A DNA stretch of 30,195 nucleotides. Source: Phenylobacterium sp. CCH9-H3 (lineage in GTDB: Bacteria; Pseudomonadota; Alphaproteobacteria; Caulobacterales; Caulobacteraceae). The notes under the pieces are model-generated. The model had not been told where the DNA came from, ran no database searches, and was given only the letters and a program-made list of their open reading frames with translations. The DNA lies in the NCBI RefSeq assembly GCF_001557235.1, contig NZ_LSJI01000155.1:1-30195 (forward strand), in the 5' to 3' direction. This document shows positions 16,071 to 24,401 of the stretch, piece by piece (position 1 is the first letter of the stretch; each line of letters starts with the position of its first letter). A program made the translations under genes and the position numbers.

Positions 16071-16697
16071 ATGCTGAGACTCCACCATGCGCCCATGGCG
16101 TGTTCGCTCGCCAGCCGCCTCGCCCTGGTCCACGCCGGGCTCGAGCACGAGATCGCGCTTGTCCACACGACCCGCGGCGACCAGCACGCCGAGGCCTATC
16201 GCCGGATCAACCCGCGCGGGAAGGTCCCCGCCCTGGAGACGGACGAGGGTGTCCTGACCGAGTCCACCGCGATCCTACCCTTCATCGCCGATCTCGCGCC
16301 CGATGCCCGCTTGTTCCCCACAGCCGGCACGTTCGCCCGCGCCCAGGGACAGGCGTGGCTGTCCTTCCTGTCCAGTTCGCTCCACGTGGCGATGCGGGCG
16401 GCGATGGCGCCGGCCCCGGGCTGCGACGGGCCGGAGGCCTCTGCGGCGGCGGTGAAGAAGGTCGCGGACCTGCTCGGCGAGATCGACGCGCACCTCGCGC
16501 ACCGCGACCATTTGCTGGACACCTTCAGCGTCTGCGACCTCTACCTTGGCGTCTTCCTGCTCTGGCGGGCCGCGCCGGGGCTCGCCGGCCAACTGCCCGC
16601 CCTTCCCAATCTCGACCGTTTCCAGCAAGCCCTCTTTTCCCGGCCTGCCCTCGCCGCCATCGTGGGTGAAGAGATGAGATTGAGGATGCAGGCCTAG
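16071..16697 (+). CDS. glutathione S-transferase family protein
   Basis: A 208-residue GST. The N-terminal thioredoxin-like domain (1-78) has PMACSLASRL, where Cys11 and the following Ser match the beta-class GST cysteine position. NPRGKVPALETDEGVLTESTAIL is the glutathione-binding region with the cis-Pro. The C-terminal domain is all helical. In catabolic operons, GSTs often isomerise cis ring-cleavage products (maleylpyruvate or maleylacetoacetate isomerases) or act on thioethers; either is possible. It sits 14 bases after the hydroxylase and 3 bases before the TetR gene. Confidence 0.88.
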   Translation: MLRLHHAPMACSLASRLALVHAGLEHEIALVHTTRGDQHAEAYRRINPRGKVPALETDEGVLTESTAILPFIADLAPDARLFPTAGTFARAQGQAWLSFLSSSLHVAMRAAMAPAPGCDGPEASAAAVKKVADLLGEIDAHLAHRDHLLDTFSVCDLYLGVFLLWRAAPGLAGQLPALPNLDRFQQALFSRPALAAIVGEEMRLRMQA

Positions 16698-16700
16698 CGA

Positions 16701-17369
16701 ATGGCGGAACGAGCCAACCCCCGGGCAGAACGCACGCGCTCGGCCCTCATCGGCGCGGGGCGACGGCTCTATAGCGAGCGGCCGGTCGACGCCGTCACCG
16801 TGGACGACATCGTGCAGGCGGCCGGCGTCGGGAAGGGCAGCTTCTACAACCACTTCGCGGACCGGGACGCGCTGGTCCGCGCCATCTCCTCCGAGATCCG
16901 CGGGCTTGTGGAAGCGGCCGTCACCCGGGCGAACGCCGGGGTCGAGGACCCGGCTCGACGGATGGCGCGGGCGGTCTGCACCTATCTGCGTTTCGCCCTC
17001 GACGGCGCCGAATCGGCCGGCGTCCTGGTCCGCATCCACAGCGGCCATACCTCACTCTCGGCCCCGCTGAACCGCGGCCTCGTCGAGGACATCGAGACGG
17101 GCCTGGCCAGCGGCCGGTTCGCGGTGGCCACGGTCGAGGCCGGCGTCCTCTACGTCCTGGGCGTGACGCAACTCGCCCTCGTCCGCGTGGTGCAGGAGCC
17201 GACCCTGGCCTTCGCCGTCTCTCTGTCTCAGCAGATGTGCGCCCTCATTCTCCGCGGCCTGGGCGTCGCGGGCCCCGAGGCCGACCTCATCGCCGCCCAG
17301 GCCAGCGACGAGATCGTCCGCAAGGGCGCCTTCTCGGCCGCCGCCAAGCCCACGGAAATCTCACATTGA
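16701..17369 (+). CDS. TetR-family transcriptional regulator
   Basis: A 222-residue regulator. Residues 10-60 form the TetR DNA-binding domain: RTRSALIGAGRRLYSE, then VTVDDIVQAAGVGKGSFYNHFADRDALV with the recognition helix at about 44-50. The rest is a helical ligand-binding domain. Its location inside the catabolic operon makes it the best candidate to bind the four TGAC-N6-GTCA dyads, sensing a pathway substrate or intermediate, possibly an acyl-CoA made by the next gene's product (inference). The start at 16701 lies 3 bases after the GST stop. The end overlaps a possible TTG start of the ligase. Confidence 0.93.
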   Translation: MAERANPRAERTRSALIGAGRRLYSERPVDAVTVDDIVQAAGVGKGSFYNHFADRDALVRAISSEIRGLVEAAVTRANAGVEDPARRMARAVCTYLRFALDGAESAGVLVRIHSGHTSLSAPLNRGLVEDIETGLASGRFAVATVEAGVLYVLGVTQLALVRVVQEPTLAFAVSLSQQMCALILRGLGVAGPEADLIAAQASDEIVRKGAFSAAAKPTEISH

Positions 17370-18934
17370 CCCCGCGCCCCCTCACGCCGTTCGAAGGCAT
17401 GGACATCCGGTCGCTGCTGGATGAGCAGGCCGCGGTCCGGGGCGAGCGGCCCTTCCTGATCTGGGAGCCCTTCGAAGGGGAAGGCGCCCGCTGGACCTAT
17501 TCGGAATTCCGCGCCGCCGTCCGCCGGTTCGCAGCGGGCCTGCATGCACGCGGCGTCGCGCCCGGCGAGCGGGTCCTGATCCACCTCGACAACTGCCCGG
17601 AGTCGCTGATCGCCTGGCTGGGCTGCGCCTATGCGGGCGCCGTAGGCGTCACCACCAACGCCAGGTCCACGCTGGATGAGCTGGCCTATTTCGCCGAGCA
17701 CAGCGGCGCCGTCGGGGCCGTGACCCAGCCGAGGTTCGCCGACCTCGTGGCCGCGGCCGCCCCCGGCCTGGCGTGGCGGGCGGTGACGGAGACCGACAAC
17801 GGCGCCCCGGCCGCCGCCTACGATGCGATATTCGAACCATTCTCCGGGGTCACGGGTGACGCCGAAGCGCTGCCCGCGCGCCCACACGATCCCTGGGCCC
17901 ACTTCGGCATCCAGTACACCTCGGGCACCACCGCCCGACCCAAGGCCGTGCTCTGGACGCACGCCAACGCCCTCTGGGGCGCGCGCCAGTGCGCGACCCA
18001 TGAGGACCTGCGGCCCAGCGACGTGCACCTGGTCCACCTGCCGCTGTTCCACACCAATGCCCAGGCCTATTCGGTGCTCGCCGCGCTGTGGGCCGGCGCC
18101 AGCGTCGTCCTGACTCCGCGCTTCTCCGCCTCCCGCTTCTGGCCCGTGTCGCTGAAGCACGGCGCCACCTGGACCTCACTGGTCCCGTTCTGCGTGAAGG
18201 CGTTGACCGAACAGCCGCGCCCTGAGCGGCACAGCTACCGGTTCTGGGGCAACGGCGTCTGCGAACCCGGCTGGGACCAGCTGTTCGGCGTCAAGACCAT
18301 CGGCTGGTGGGGCATGACTGAGACCATCGCCCATGGCGTGGTCGGCTCGCCGCACCGCAAGGACGCTCCGATGTCCATGGGACGTCCCGCGCCGGGCTAC
18401 GAGATCTTCGTCCTCGACGAAGACGGCCGGCCGGTCGCGCCGGGCGAGGTGGGCGACCTGTACGTCCGCGGCCAGCGGGGCGTGTCGCTGTTCCTGGAAT
18501 ATGCGGGGAACCCGGAGGCGACGGCCGCCGCCTTCCGCGAGGATGGCCTCTTCATCACCGGCGACAGGGTCCGGCTGGGCGCGGACGGCTACCTCTACTT
18601 CGCCGACCGGTCCAAGGACATGCTGAAGGTTGGCGGAGAGAACGTCGCCGCCTCCGAGATCGAACGCGTCATCGCCGCCGTGCCGGGCGTGGCCGAGGTC
18701 GCGGTCGTGGGGATGAGGCATCCGATGCTGGACGAGGCCCCCGCCGCCTTCGTCATTCCGCAGTCGGGCGCCGGCGACGACCTGGAGGCGCGCATCCTCG
18801 CCGCCTGCGCCAGCACCCTCGCCCCCTTCAAGCGGCCGCATGCGGTCCGGCTCGTGCCCGCGCTGCCGCGTGCGACGCTGGAGAAGGTGGCCAAGGCCGA
18901 GCTGCGGGCGCTGCTGGCCGCCGAAGCGGGCTAA
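17366..18934 (+). CDS. AMP-binding acyl-CoA ligase
   Basis: An ANL-superfamily enzyme that should activate a carboxylic acid as an acyl-AMP and then acyl-CoA. Visible motifs are the phosphate loop YTSGTTARPKAVLWTH, GWWGMTET, FITGDRVRLGADGYLYFADRSKDMLKVGGENV (hinge and A8), and a C-terminal TLEKVAK with the catalytic lysine. The loop has Ala where most ligases have Gly at two places. I prefer the TTG at 17366, which overlaps the TetR stop and keeps PLTPFEGMDI; ATG 17399 is the alternative and gives 511 rather than 522 residues. It is the last gene of the operon, followed by tandem hairpins. The substrate may be the pathway's entry acid or a ring-cleavage product. Confidence 0.88.
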   Translation: MTPRPLTPFEGMDIRSLLDEQAAVRGERPFLIWEPFEGEGARWTYSEFRAAVRRFAAGLHARGVAPGERVLIHLDNCPESLIAWLGCAYAGAVGVTTNARSTLDELAYFAEHSGAVGAVTQPRFADLVAAAAPGLAWRAVTETDNGAPAAAYDAIFEPFSGVTGDAEALPARPHDPWAHFGIQYTSGTTARPKAVLWTHANALWGARQCATHEDLRPSDVHLVHLPLFHTNAQAYSVLAALWAGASVVLTPRFSASRFWPVSLKHGATWTSLVPFCVKALTEQPRPERHSYRFWGNGVCEPGWDQLFGVKTIGWWGMTETIAHGVVGSPHRKDAPMSMGRPAPGYEIFVLDEDGRPVAPGEVGDLYVRGQRGVSLFLEYAGNPEATAAAFREDGLFITGDRVRLGADGYLYFADRSKDMLKVGGENVAASEIERVIAAVPGVAEVAVVGMRHPMLDEAPAAFVIPQSGAGDDLEARILAACASTLAPFKRPHAVRLVPALPRATLEKVAKAELRALLAAEAG

Positions 18935-18992
18935 TCTCGGCGCCCTCGCCACAAGCGTGTTGGGGTGGGACGGGATCTCGAGCTTGCGCTGC

Positions 18993-19039
18993 GGACGACG
19001 TTCGCGTCGTTCCACCGGCTGGCGTTGCGGTTGACCGCA
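18993..19039 (+). terminator. tandem hairpins after the catabolic operon
   Basis: Two small hairpins follow the ligase. ACGACG-TTCG-CGTCGT (18995-19010) is a 6-bp stem closed by the very stable TTCG tetraloop, and TGCGG-TTGA-CCGCA (19026-19039) is a 5-bp stem. No T run is seen. Their position before the DUF3237 gene suggests the end of the six-gene transcript. Confidence 0.5.
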
Positions 19040-19055
19040 GAGCCTGACAGCCCAT

Positions 19056-19075
19056 AAGCATAGCTATCTAAGTAA
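19056..19075 (+). promoter_or_regulatory. possible operator/promoter before the DUF3237 gene
   Basis: An AT-rich stretch containing the 8-bp palindrome ATAGCTAT (19060-19067), about 20 bases before the DUF3237 start, in otherwise GC-rich sequence. The nearby MarR gene could bind here, since short AT-centred palindromes are common MarR sites. The palindrome is short and single, so this is tentative. Confidence 0.3.
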
Positions 19076-19088
19076 TTGGAGAGCGGCC

Positions 19089-19589
19089 TTGTCCCTGTTC
19101 GACTTCGGCAGCCGGGCCCTGAAGAGCGAGCCCCTGTGCGTGGCGGCGTTCGAGGTGGGCGGCGAGATCATGGCGTTGGGCCAGTCGCCCTGGCGCAACC
19201 GGCGGGTGGGCTATGTCACCGGCGGCCGGTTCGAAGGCCCACGGCTCAAGGGCGAGATCCTGCCCGGCGGCGGCAACTGGTCGGAGAGCGGCGTGGGCGA
19301 AGGCGGCGCGGCCGTGGGCACGTTCGACGCCCGGGCGGTCTGGAAGACCGACGACGGAGCGGTGATCTACGTCACTTACACCGGCCGCAGCGTGATCCCC
19401 GCGGACGTCGGCGCCGCCTTCCGCGATCCGGCCCAGCCGGATGTGGACCCCGGCCGCTATCGGATCCGCATCGCGCCCGTCTTCGAGACCGCGGATCCCC
19501 GCTACGCGTGGCTCAACGGGGTGCTGGCGGTGGGATGCGGCGAGCGGACCAGCACCGGCATCAACCACTTCATCTACGCCATCGGCTGA
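19089..19589 (+). CDS. DUF3237 domain protein
   Basis: A 166-residue cytoplasmic protein. The pattern GGRFEGPRLKGEILPGGGNW, a long acidic middle, and RYAWLNGVLAVGCGER near the C-terminus match DUF3237, a beta-barrel family of unknown activity often encoded in catabolic clusters. The start is a TTG at 19089 with GGAGAG ten bases upstream; no in-frame ATG lies near the true N-terminus. It precedes a MarR regulator by 80 bases, so the pair may be autoregulated together. Confidence 0.85.
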   Translation: MSLFDFGSRALKSEPLCVAAFEVGGEIMALGQSPWRNRRVGYVTGGRFEGPRLKGEILPGGGNWSESGVGEGGAAVGTFDARAVWKTDDGAVIYVTYTGRSVIPADVGAAFRDPAQPDVDPGRYRIRIAPVFETADPRYAWLNGVLAVGCGERTSTGINHFIYAIG

Positions 19590-19669
19590 AGCCTGCGACC
19601 GTCCATCTCTTTGACAATCCGCCGGAAGCGCCCCACTGAGCTCAGGTGGCTTTGGGAGGCGTTCGAGGC

Positions 19670-20137
19670 GTGACGGCGGAAGACGATGTCCGGCACATGC
19701 TGCTGTCGCTGCTGCGGGGCTTCTACTGGTTCGACGAGGGCCTGCAGAATTACCTCCAGGCCCGCGGCTGGCCGGTGGTGACGCGGCCGCAATCGATGGT
19801 CATGGCCAACCTGGTGCTGGGTGTTCGCCGCCCCTCCGACATCGCCCGCAACATGGGCGTCAGCCGACAGGCGATCCACGCCACCATTAACCAGATGGTC
19901 GAACTGGGCATGGTCGAGCTGGTGGACGATCCCGCCAACGGCCGGGTCAAGATCATCGCCCCGACCAAGATGGGCGAGACCATGCGGATCGACGCGCAAG
20001 CCTCCATGGTCCTGATGGGCGAAGAACTGGGCCGCCGGCTGGGCCGGGCCCAGTTCCTGAAGGCCGCACACCTGCTGAACGAGGATTGGGGTCCGCCGAT
20101 GACCTTCACCCCGCAGGACGTGGCGAACGACGCCTAG
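19670..20137 (+). CDS. MarR-family transcriptional regulator
   Basis: A 155-residue winged-helix regulator. The DNA-binding core is visible as RRPSDIARNMGVSRQAIHATINQMVELGMVELVDDPANGRVKIIAPTKMG, covering the recognition helix and wing, with dimer helices at both ends. I chose GTG 19670 because GGGAGG lies about ten bases ahead; an in-frame GTG at 19646 would add eight residues without a ribosome site. It probably regulates the DUF3237 gene and perhaps the divergent pair to its right. Its stop codon abuts the stop of the convergent alpha/beta hydrolase with no base between. Confidence 0.9.
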   Translation: MTAEDDVRHMLLSLLRGFYWFDEGLQNYLQARGWPVVTRPQSMVMANLVLGVRRPSDIARNMGVSRQAIHATINQMVELGMVELVDDPANGRVKIIAPTKMGETMRIDAQASMVLMGEELGRRLGRAQFLKAAHLLNEDWGPPMTFTPQDVANDA

Positions 20138-21271
20138 CTACCGCTTGGCCTCGACCCAGTCGCAGATCAGGTTGGCGGCGGCCTCGCGGACTTGGCGGCT
20201 GTCCTCGAAATAGTGCTCGCCGGTGATCATCTGCAGGTCCTTGTCGGCCGTCCCCAGGTTGTCGAAGATGATCCGGGCGTCCGAGGGGAAGACGCCGGTG
20301 TCGGCCAGGCCCTGCACGACCAGGGCCGGCTGGTTGATCTTGGCCAGTTGGTCGGCGCCGCGACACTTGGACGTCTCCAGGCTCCACATGCTGAGCCAGG
20401 TCTTCAGGTTGTTGGCCCGACCGATCGAGGGCGTGCGGTTCGCGACGGCGGGGTGGCCGCGGTAGCACATCGGGGTCTTGCGCTCGGACGGGTCGATGGC
20501 GCCGTCCATCATCCGCAGGTCCCCCCAGCAGCGGAACAGCGGGAACAGGCGGTCGGGCACCCCGGCGGCGTTGAGGCGCGCGAGCTCGGCCTTGGCCCAA
20601 TCGGTGATGCGCTGGTTCCGGGCCCGCTGGGCGGCTCGGTAGCGGGCGATGAACTCGGGCGAATAAGGCGGGCCGTTGTCGGGGTTGAACGGGTTCAGGC
20701 TCTCGTCGGTGGCCACCGGGTCCCACTCGTCGACGACCGAGGCGTCCATCCAGTCGGTCAGCACCTCGGGCCGGCCCTGGTGGGCGTTGAAGGAGATGTA
20801 GAGATCGCCCTTGGGCAGGGTGTTCAGGGCGTCCAGCCCCGCCCCGCTGACCAGGTCGCCCAGGGTTGGGGCGATGGCCTCGGCCTGGTAGGCGCCCATC
20901 AGCGAGCCGCCGCCGGAATTGCCCAGGATCACCACCGTCTCGACGCCCGCCTGCTCGCGGAGCCAACCCACGCCAACGCCGATGTCGATGACCGCATGCT
21001 CCAGCAGGAACTGGTCCTCCGCGCCGCGATAGCGCGTGTTCCAGCCCAGGAAACCGAAGCTGCGCGAGGCGATGTAGGGCGCCAGGTAATGCTCGGAGAA
21101 GTCGACGTTGTAGTGGGTCGCGATGAAGGCCGTCTTGGGCCGCGCGCTCCTGGGCGTGGTGTAGATGCCTTGGCAGGGGTGTCCGCCGGCCATGATGCGC
21201 GGGGAGGTGGGCGAGACCACCCCGATGAACTCCCTGTCCAGTTTCGCCAGCAGGTCGCTGTCGTCGATCAC
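20138..21271 (-). CDS. alpha/beta hydrolase
   Basis: A 377-residue alpha/beta hydrolase without a signal peptide. The nucleophile elbow is GNSGGG (Ser near residue 119), embedded in VVILGNSGGGSLMGAYQAE. The late PALVVQGLADTGVFPSDA supplies a possible acid residue and TGEHYF the histidine. A long cap domain of about 150 residues lies between. The family is loosely described as serine hydrolases or esterases, and the substrate is unknown. It is divergent from the acyl-CoA ligase at 21374 across 102 bases, so an esterase that releases an acid and a ligase that activates it may be controlled together (inference). Confidence 0.88.
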   Translation of the reverse strand: MIDDSDLLAKLDREFIGVVSPTSPRIMAGGHPCQGIYTTPRSARPKTAFIATHYNVDFSEHYLAPYIASRSFGFLGWNTRYRGAEDQFLLEHAVIDIGVGVGWLREQAGVETVVILGNSGGGSLMGAYQAEAIAPTLGDLVSGAGLDALNTLPKGDLYISFNAHQGRPEVLTDWMDASVVDEWDPVATDESLNPFNPDNGPPYSPEFIARYRAAQRARNQRITDWAKAELARLNAAGVPDRLFPLFRCWGDLRMMDGAIDPSERKTPMCYRGHPAVANRTPSIGRANNLKTWLSMWSLETSKCRGADQLAKINQPALVVQGLADTGVFPSDARIIFDNLGTADKDLQMITGEHYFEDSRQVREAAANLICDWVEAKR

Positions 21272-21373
21272 CCGATCTCTCCCCTATGGTCCGGCCGGCC
21301 GCTTGGCGGTTCGATAGATGCTTCGTAAGCTAATGATTATTCCCGATCCAGAGACAACCGGAGTGAGCCGCCG
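21272..21373. promoter_or_regulatory. divergent promoter region
   Basis: A 102-base gap between the divergent alpha/beta hydrolase and acyl-CoA ligase genes. The centre is AT-rich (about 21311-21343) and contains GCTT-CGT-AAGC (21320-21330), a small dyad that could be a regulator site. No confident -35/-10 pair could be chosen. Confidence 0.35.
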
Positions 21374-22978
21374 ATGCAGGCATTGATGCAGGACTGGTCG
21401 CTGACCCTCGACAAGATCTTCGACCACGCCGCCCGCTGGCATGGCGACCGCGAGGTGGTGACCCGTTCCGTCGAGGGCCCGATCGTCCGCGCCACCTACG
21501 CCGACCTGCATCGGCGCGCCAGGCAGGTGTCGCACGGCTTGAAGGACCTGGGCATTCAGCCCAGCGACCGCGTCGCCACCATGGGCTGGAACTCCGATCG
21601 CCACCTGGAGGTCTGGTACGGGACCATCGGCATCGGGGCCGTGCTGCACACCCTGAACCCGCGCCTGTTCCCCGAGCAGATCACCTACATCGCCAACCAC
21701 GCCGAAGACACGGTCCTGTTCGCCGACCCGGCCTGTGCGCCGCTGCTGGCGCAGATCCTGCCCCAGTGCCCGACCATCAAGCGGGTGATCTTCCTGAACG
21801 AGGAATACGAGGGTTGGCTGACGGGCCGGCCGGCCGATGCGGCCTGGGGCGGGTTTGACGAGAACACGGCGGCGGGGCTCTGCTACACCTCGGGCACCAC
21901 CGGCAATCCCAAGGGCGTGCTCTACGGCCACCGGTCGAACTACCTGCACGCCATGATGACCCTGCAGCCCGACGCCCTGAACCTGTCGGCGCGCGACACG
22001 GTGCTGCTGATCGTGCCGATGTACCACGCCAACGCCTGGGGCGTGATGTACTCGGCGCCGATGGTGGGGGCGAAGCTGGTGCTCCCGGGCCAGAAGCTGG
22101 ACGGCGCCTCGCTGCACGAACTGATGGAGACCGAGGGCGTCACCTATTCCGCCGGGGTGCCCACCATCTGGCAGATGCTGCTGGCGCACCTGAAAGAGAC
22201 AGGCGGCAAGCTCACTACGCTGCAACGGGTGACGGTGGGCGGCGCAGCCTGCCCCGAGAGCATCATCCGGACCTTGCGCGACGACTATGGCGTGGATGTG
22301 ATCCAGGGCTGGGGCATGACCGAGACCTCGCCGCTGGCCACCGTCTCCACCCCCTCGCCGAAGGTCGCCGCCCTGCCCTTCGAGCAGCAGCTTCCCTACA
22401 AGCTCAAGCAGGGCCGGCTGATCTGCAACCTGGACCTCAAGCTGGTGGACGATGCGGGCGAGCGCCTGCCGCACGACGGCAAGACCTTCGGGCGGCTGAT
22501 GATCAAGGGGCCGACCATCGCCAGCGGCTACTATGGCTCCGAGCACGGCAGCGCCCTGGACGAGGAGGGCTTTTTCGACACGGGCGACGTCTCCACGCTC
22601 GACCCCGACGGCTACATGCAGATCACCGACCGGGCGAAGGACGTCATCAAGTCGGGCGGCGAATGGATCAGCTCCATCGATGTGGAAAACATCGCCGTCG
22701 GGCATCCCAAGGCCGCGCTCTGCGCGGTGCTGGGGGTGGTGCACCCCAAGTGGGACGAGCGGCCCATCCTGCTGGTCCAGCTCGAGCCGGGCGCGACGGC
22801 GGAGAAGCAGGACTTCCTCGACTGGCTCGACGGCAAGATCGCCCGCTGGTGGATGCCGGACGACGTCCTCTTCGTCGAAGAGATCCCTCTCGGCCCCACC
22901 GGCAAGATCGACAAGAAGCTGCTGCGGACCCGGCTGACCGGCTACGAGCTGCCGTTCGATCCGGGGCTGAAGCGCTAG
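21374..22978 (+). CDS. fatty acyl-CoA ligase (medium/long-chain type)
   Basis: A 534-residue ANL-superfamily ligase. It has the canonical phosphate loop CYTSGTTGNPKGVLYGHRS (residues ~172-190), GWGMTETSPLA, FFDTGDVSTLDPDGYMQITDRAKDVIKSGGEWISS, and a C-terminal PLGPTGKIDKKLLR with the catalytic Lys. The N-terminus and these motifs resemble AlkK/FadD-type medium- to long-chain fatty acyl-CoA ligases. It would feed beta-oxidation, for which the two acyl-CoA dehydrogenases at 27.6-30.1 kb are plausible partners. ATG 21374 is used; a second ATG four codons later is possible. It converges with the next gene with a 9-base gap. Confidence 0.92.
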   Translation: MQALMQDWSLTLDKIFDHAARWHGDREVVTRSVEGPIVRATYADLHRRARQVSHGLKDLGIQPSDRVATMGWNSDRHLEVWYGTIGIGAVLHTLNPRLFPEQITYIANHAEDTVLFADPACAPLLAQILPQCPTIKRVIFLNEEYEGWLTGRPADAAWGGFDENTAAGLCYTSGTTGNPKGVLYGHRSNYLHAMMTLQPDALNLSARDTVLLIVPMYHANAWGVMYSAPMVGAKLVLPGQKLDGASLHELMETEGVTYSAGVPTIWQMLLAHLKETGGKLTTLQRVTVGGAACPESIIRTLRDDYGVDVIQGWGMTETSPLATVSTPSPKVAALPFEQQLPYKLKQGRLICNLDLKLVDDAGERLPHDGKTFGRLMIKGPTIASGYYGSEHGSALDEEGFFDTGDVSTLDPDGYMQITDRAKDVIKSGGEWISSIDVENIAVGHPKAALCAVLGVVHPKWDERPILLVQLEPGATAEKQDFLDWLDGKIARWWMPDDVLFVEEIPLGPTGKIDKKLLRTRLTGYELPFDPGLKR

Positions 22979-22987
22979 GGAGTCACC

Positions 22988-23938
22988 TCACCGCGCCGCC
23001 GCGCGGATTTCCTCGACGGTCCGTTTCGGGACCTGCAGATGCGGGTAGTGGCCGACGCCGGGCAGCACCGTGAACTCGGCGCCGGCCCGGGCGGCGAACT
23101 CGGCCCCCATCGCCTTGTTGATGTAGAGGTCATCGGCGCCCCAGACGACCTTCACGGGTGTCCTGAGTTTGGAGAGGTTGGCTTCGAAATACTGCTGATC
23201 CCGCGTGAAGCTCGCGTAGTAGTGATAGAAGGCATCCGCGGTGCTCATCCCGCCCGCACCCCAGCCGCGGGCCATGTCGTCCTTGTATTCGGGCGAAACC
23301 TCGAACTGGCGATCCCGGGGCAGGCCACGCCGGTAGGCGTTCTCCAGAATCTCCTCGCGGTTGAGGTTCATCTGGGCGCGGACCACGTCGGAGGACGGCT
23401 TCGCCTTCAGGGCCTGCAGGTTCGCATACATGTGGGCCGGCCGGTCGAACGGCGCGAAGTCGCCGACGATGATCGTCCTGGCGATGTCGGGCTCGTCCAG
23501 CGCCAGCAGCAGGGCCGGCAGGGCGCCGATGTCCGTCGCATAGATCGTCAGTCTCGAACGATCGATGCCGGCGTTGGCGATGTAGGCCCTCAGGACACGG
23601 GCATAGTCCTTCGGCGCGTAGGCGAAGCGGTCGGCGGGCGGCCGCGACGAGAGCCCGAAGCCTGGCCAGTCGAAGGCGTGGACTTCGAACTCGTCGCCCA
23701 GGGCCAGCGAGATGTCCTTCCAGGCGTACAGGGTTTCCGGGAACCCGTGCAGCAGGAGGACCGTCTGCTTTGAGGTCGGATTGCGGACGACCATCCGCCG
23801 CAGCGTGATGTCCTGGTCGGCCGTGAGGTAGCCGACCTCCATCTTGGGCGGCGACAGATCGGCCGCCCGGGCCGGCGCCGCGGCGCCGGCGAGCGTGAGG
23901 GCGGCGGCGAGCGCCACCCTTTTCACCGTGTTCGACAT
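22988..23938 (-). CDS. exported alpha/beta hydrolase (epoxide hydrolase/dehalogenase-like)
   Basis: A 316-residue protein with a Sec signal peptide (VKRVALAAALTLAGAAAPARAAD), so probably periplasmic. The fold resembles epoxide hydrolases and haloalkane dehalogenases. It has HGFPE near residues 64-68 for the oxyanion hole, an Asp nucleophile near 136 in YATDIGALP rather than Ser, a WGADDLYI acid residue near 268, and GVGHYPH with the catalytic His near 296. The Asp nucleophile argues for ester-intermediate chemistry rather than a lipase. It is the last gene of a minus-strand group after DUF6130 (13-base gap) and the VOC gene. Confidence 0.88.
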   Translation of the reverse strand: MSNTVKRVALAAALTLAGAAAPARAADLSPPKMEVGYLTADQDITLRRMVVRNPTSKQTVLLLHGFPETLYAWKDISLALGDEFEVHAFDWPGFGLSSRPPADRFAYAPKDYARVLRAYIANAGIDRSRLTIYATDIGALPALLLALDEPDIARTIIVGDFAPFDRPAHMYANLQALKAKPSSDVVRAQMNLNREEILENAYRRGLPRDRQFEVSPEYKDDMARGWGAGGMSTADAFYHYYASFTRDQQYFEANLSKLRTPVKVVWGADDLYINKAMGAEFAARAGAEFTVLPGVGHYPHLQVPKRTVEEIRAAAR

Positions 23939-23951
23939 CTCACGCCTCCTC

Positions 23952-24401
23952 TCAGTGCTGGTGGGACGCGATGGCCGGGACGACGAAGGTCACGGTCTGG
24001 CCACTGATGACCTTGTGGTCGGGTTGCGCCAGCTCCAGCAGGATCTTGTGCGGCCCCGGCGGCAGGCCGACGACCACCACCGTCTGGTCGTCGCTCGCGT
24101 CGGCCCAGTGCCAGGGCAGGTCGTCGACAGTGACGTGCAGGTGGCCCGCGCGCGGCGAAACGTCGAGGGCGCCGGGACCGAAGACCGGCAGGATGCGGAA
24201 GTTCTCGGTGCGGTAGGGGATCAGCACCGCGCCGGCGGCCAACCTGTGCGGGATCGGCGGTTCGACGATCAGCCTGGGCGGGGGCTCGTTCGCGACCGGC
24301 AGGAACGCCGACACGGCGGGTTGGGCCGATGCGGTCTGGGCGCCGGCGAGCAGGGCGCCGCCGGCGATGGCCGCGGCGAAGGTCTTGATGAGCGTGGTCA
24401 T
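23952..24401 (-). CDS. exported DUF6130-type protein
   Basis: A 149-residue protein with a clear signal peptide (MTTLIKTFAAAIAGGALLAGAQTASAQ). The mature part has GHLHVTVDDLPWHWADASDDQTVVVVGLPPGPHKILLELAQPDHK, a beta-sandwich pattern I associate with DUF6130. The function is unknown; the histidines could bind a metal. The start at 24401 is chosen because the signal peptide begins there and CAAGAGAGAT lies just before it; the open frame extends 60 codons further without looking like protein. It sits between the VOC gene (82-base gap) and the exported hydrolase (13-base gap). Confidence 0.8.
   Translation of the reverse strand: MTTLIKTFAAAIAGGALLAGAQTASAQPAVSAFLPVANEPPPRLIVEPPIPHRLAAGAVLIPYRTENFRILPVFGPGALDVSPRAGHLHVTVDDLPWHWADASDDQTVVVVGLPPGPHKILLELAQPDHKVISGQTVTFVVPAIASHQH

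Noticed and set aside
21284..22744. 486-codon minus-strand frame opposite the acyl-CoA ligase
   Set aside because: The plus-strand ligase has all family motifs. The antisense product is rich in His, Gly, Gln and Val without structure.
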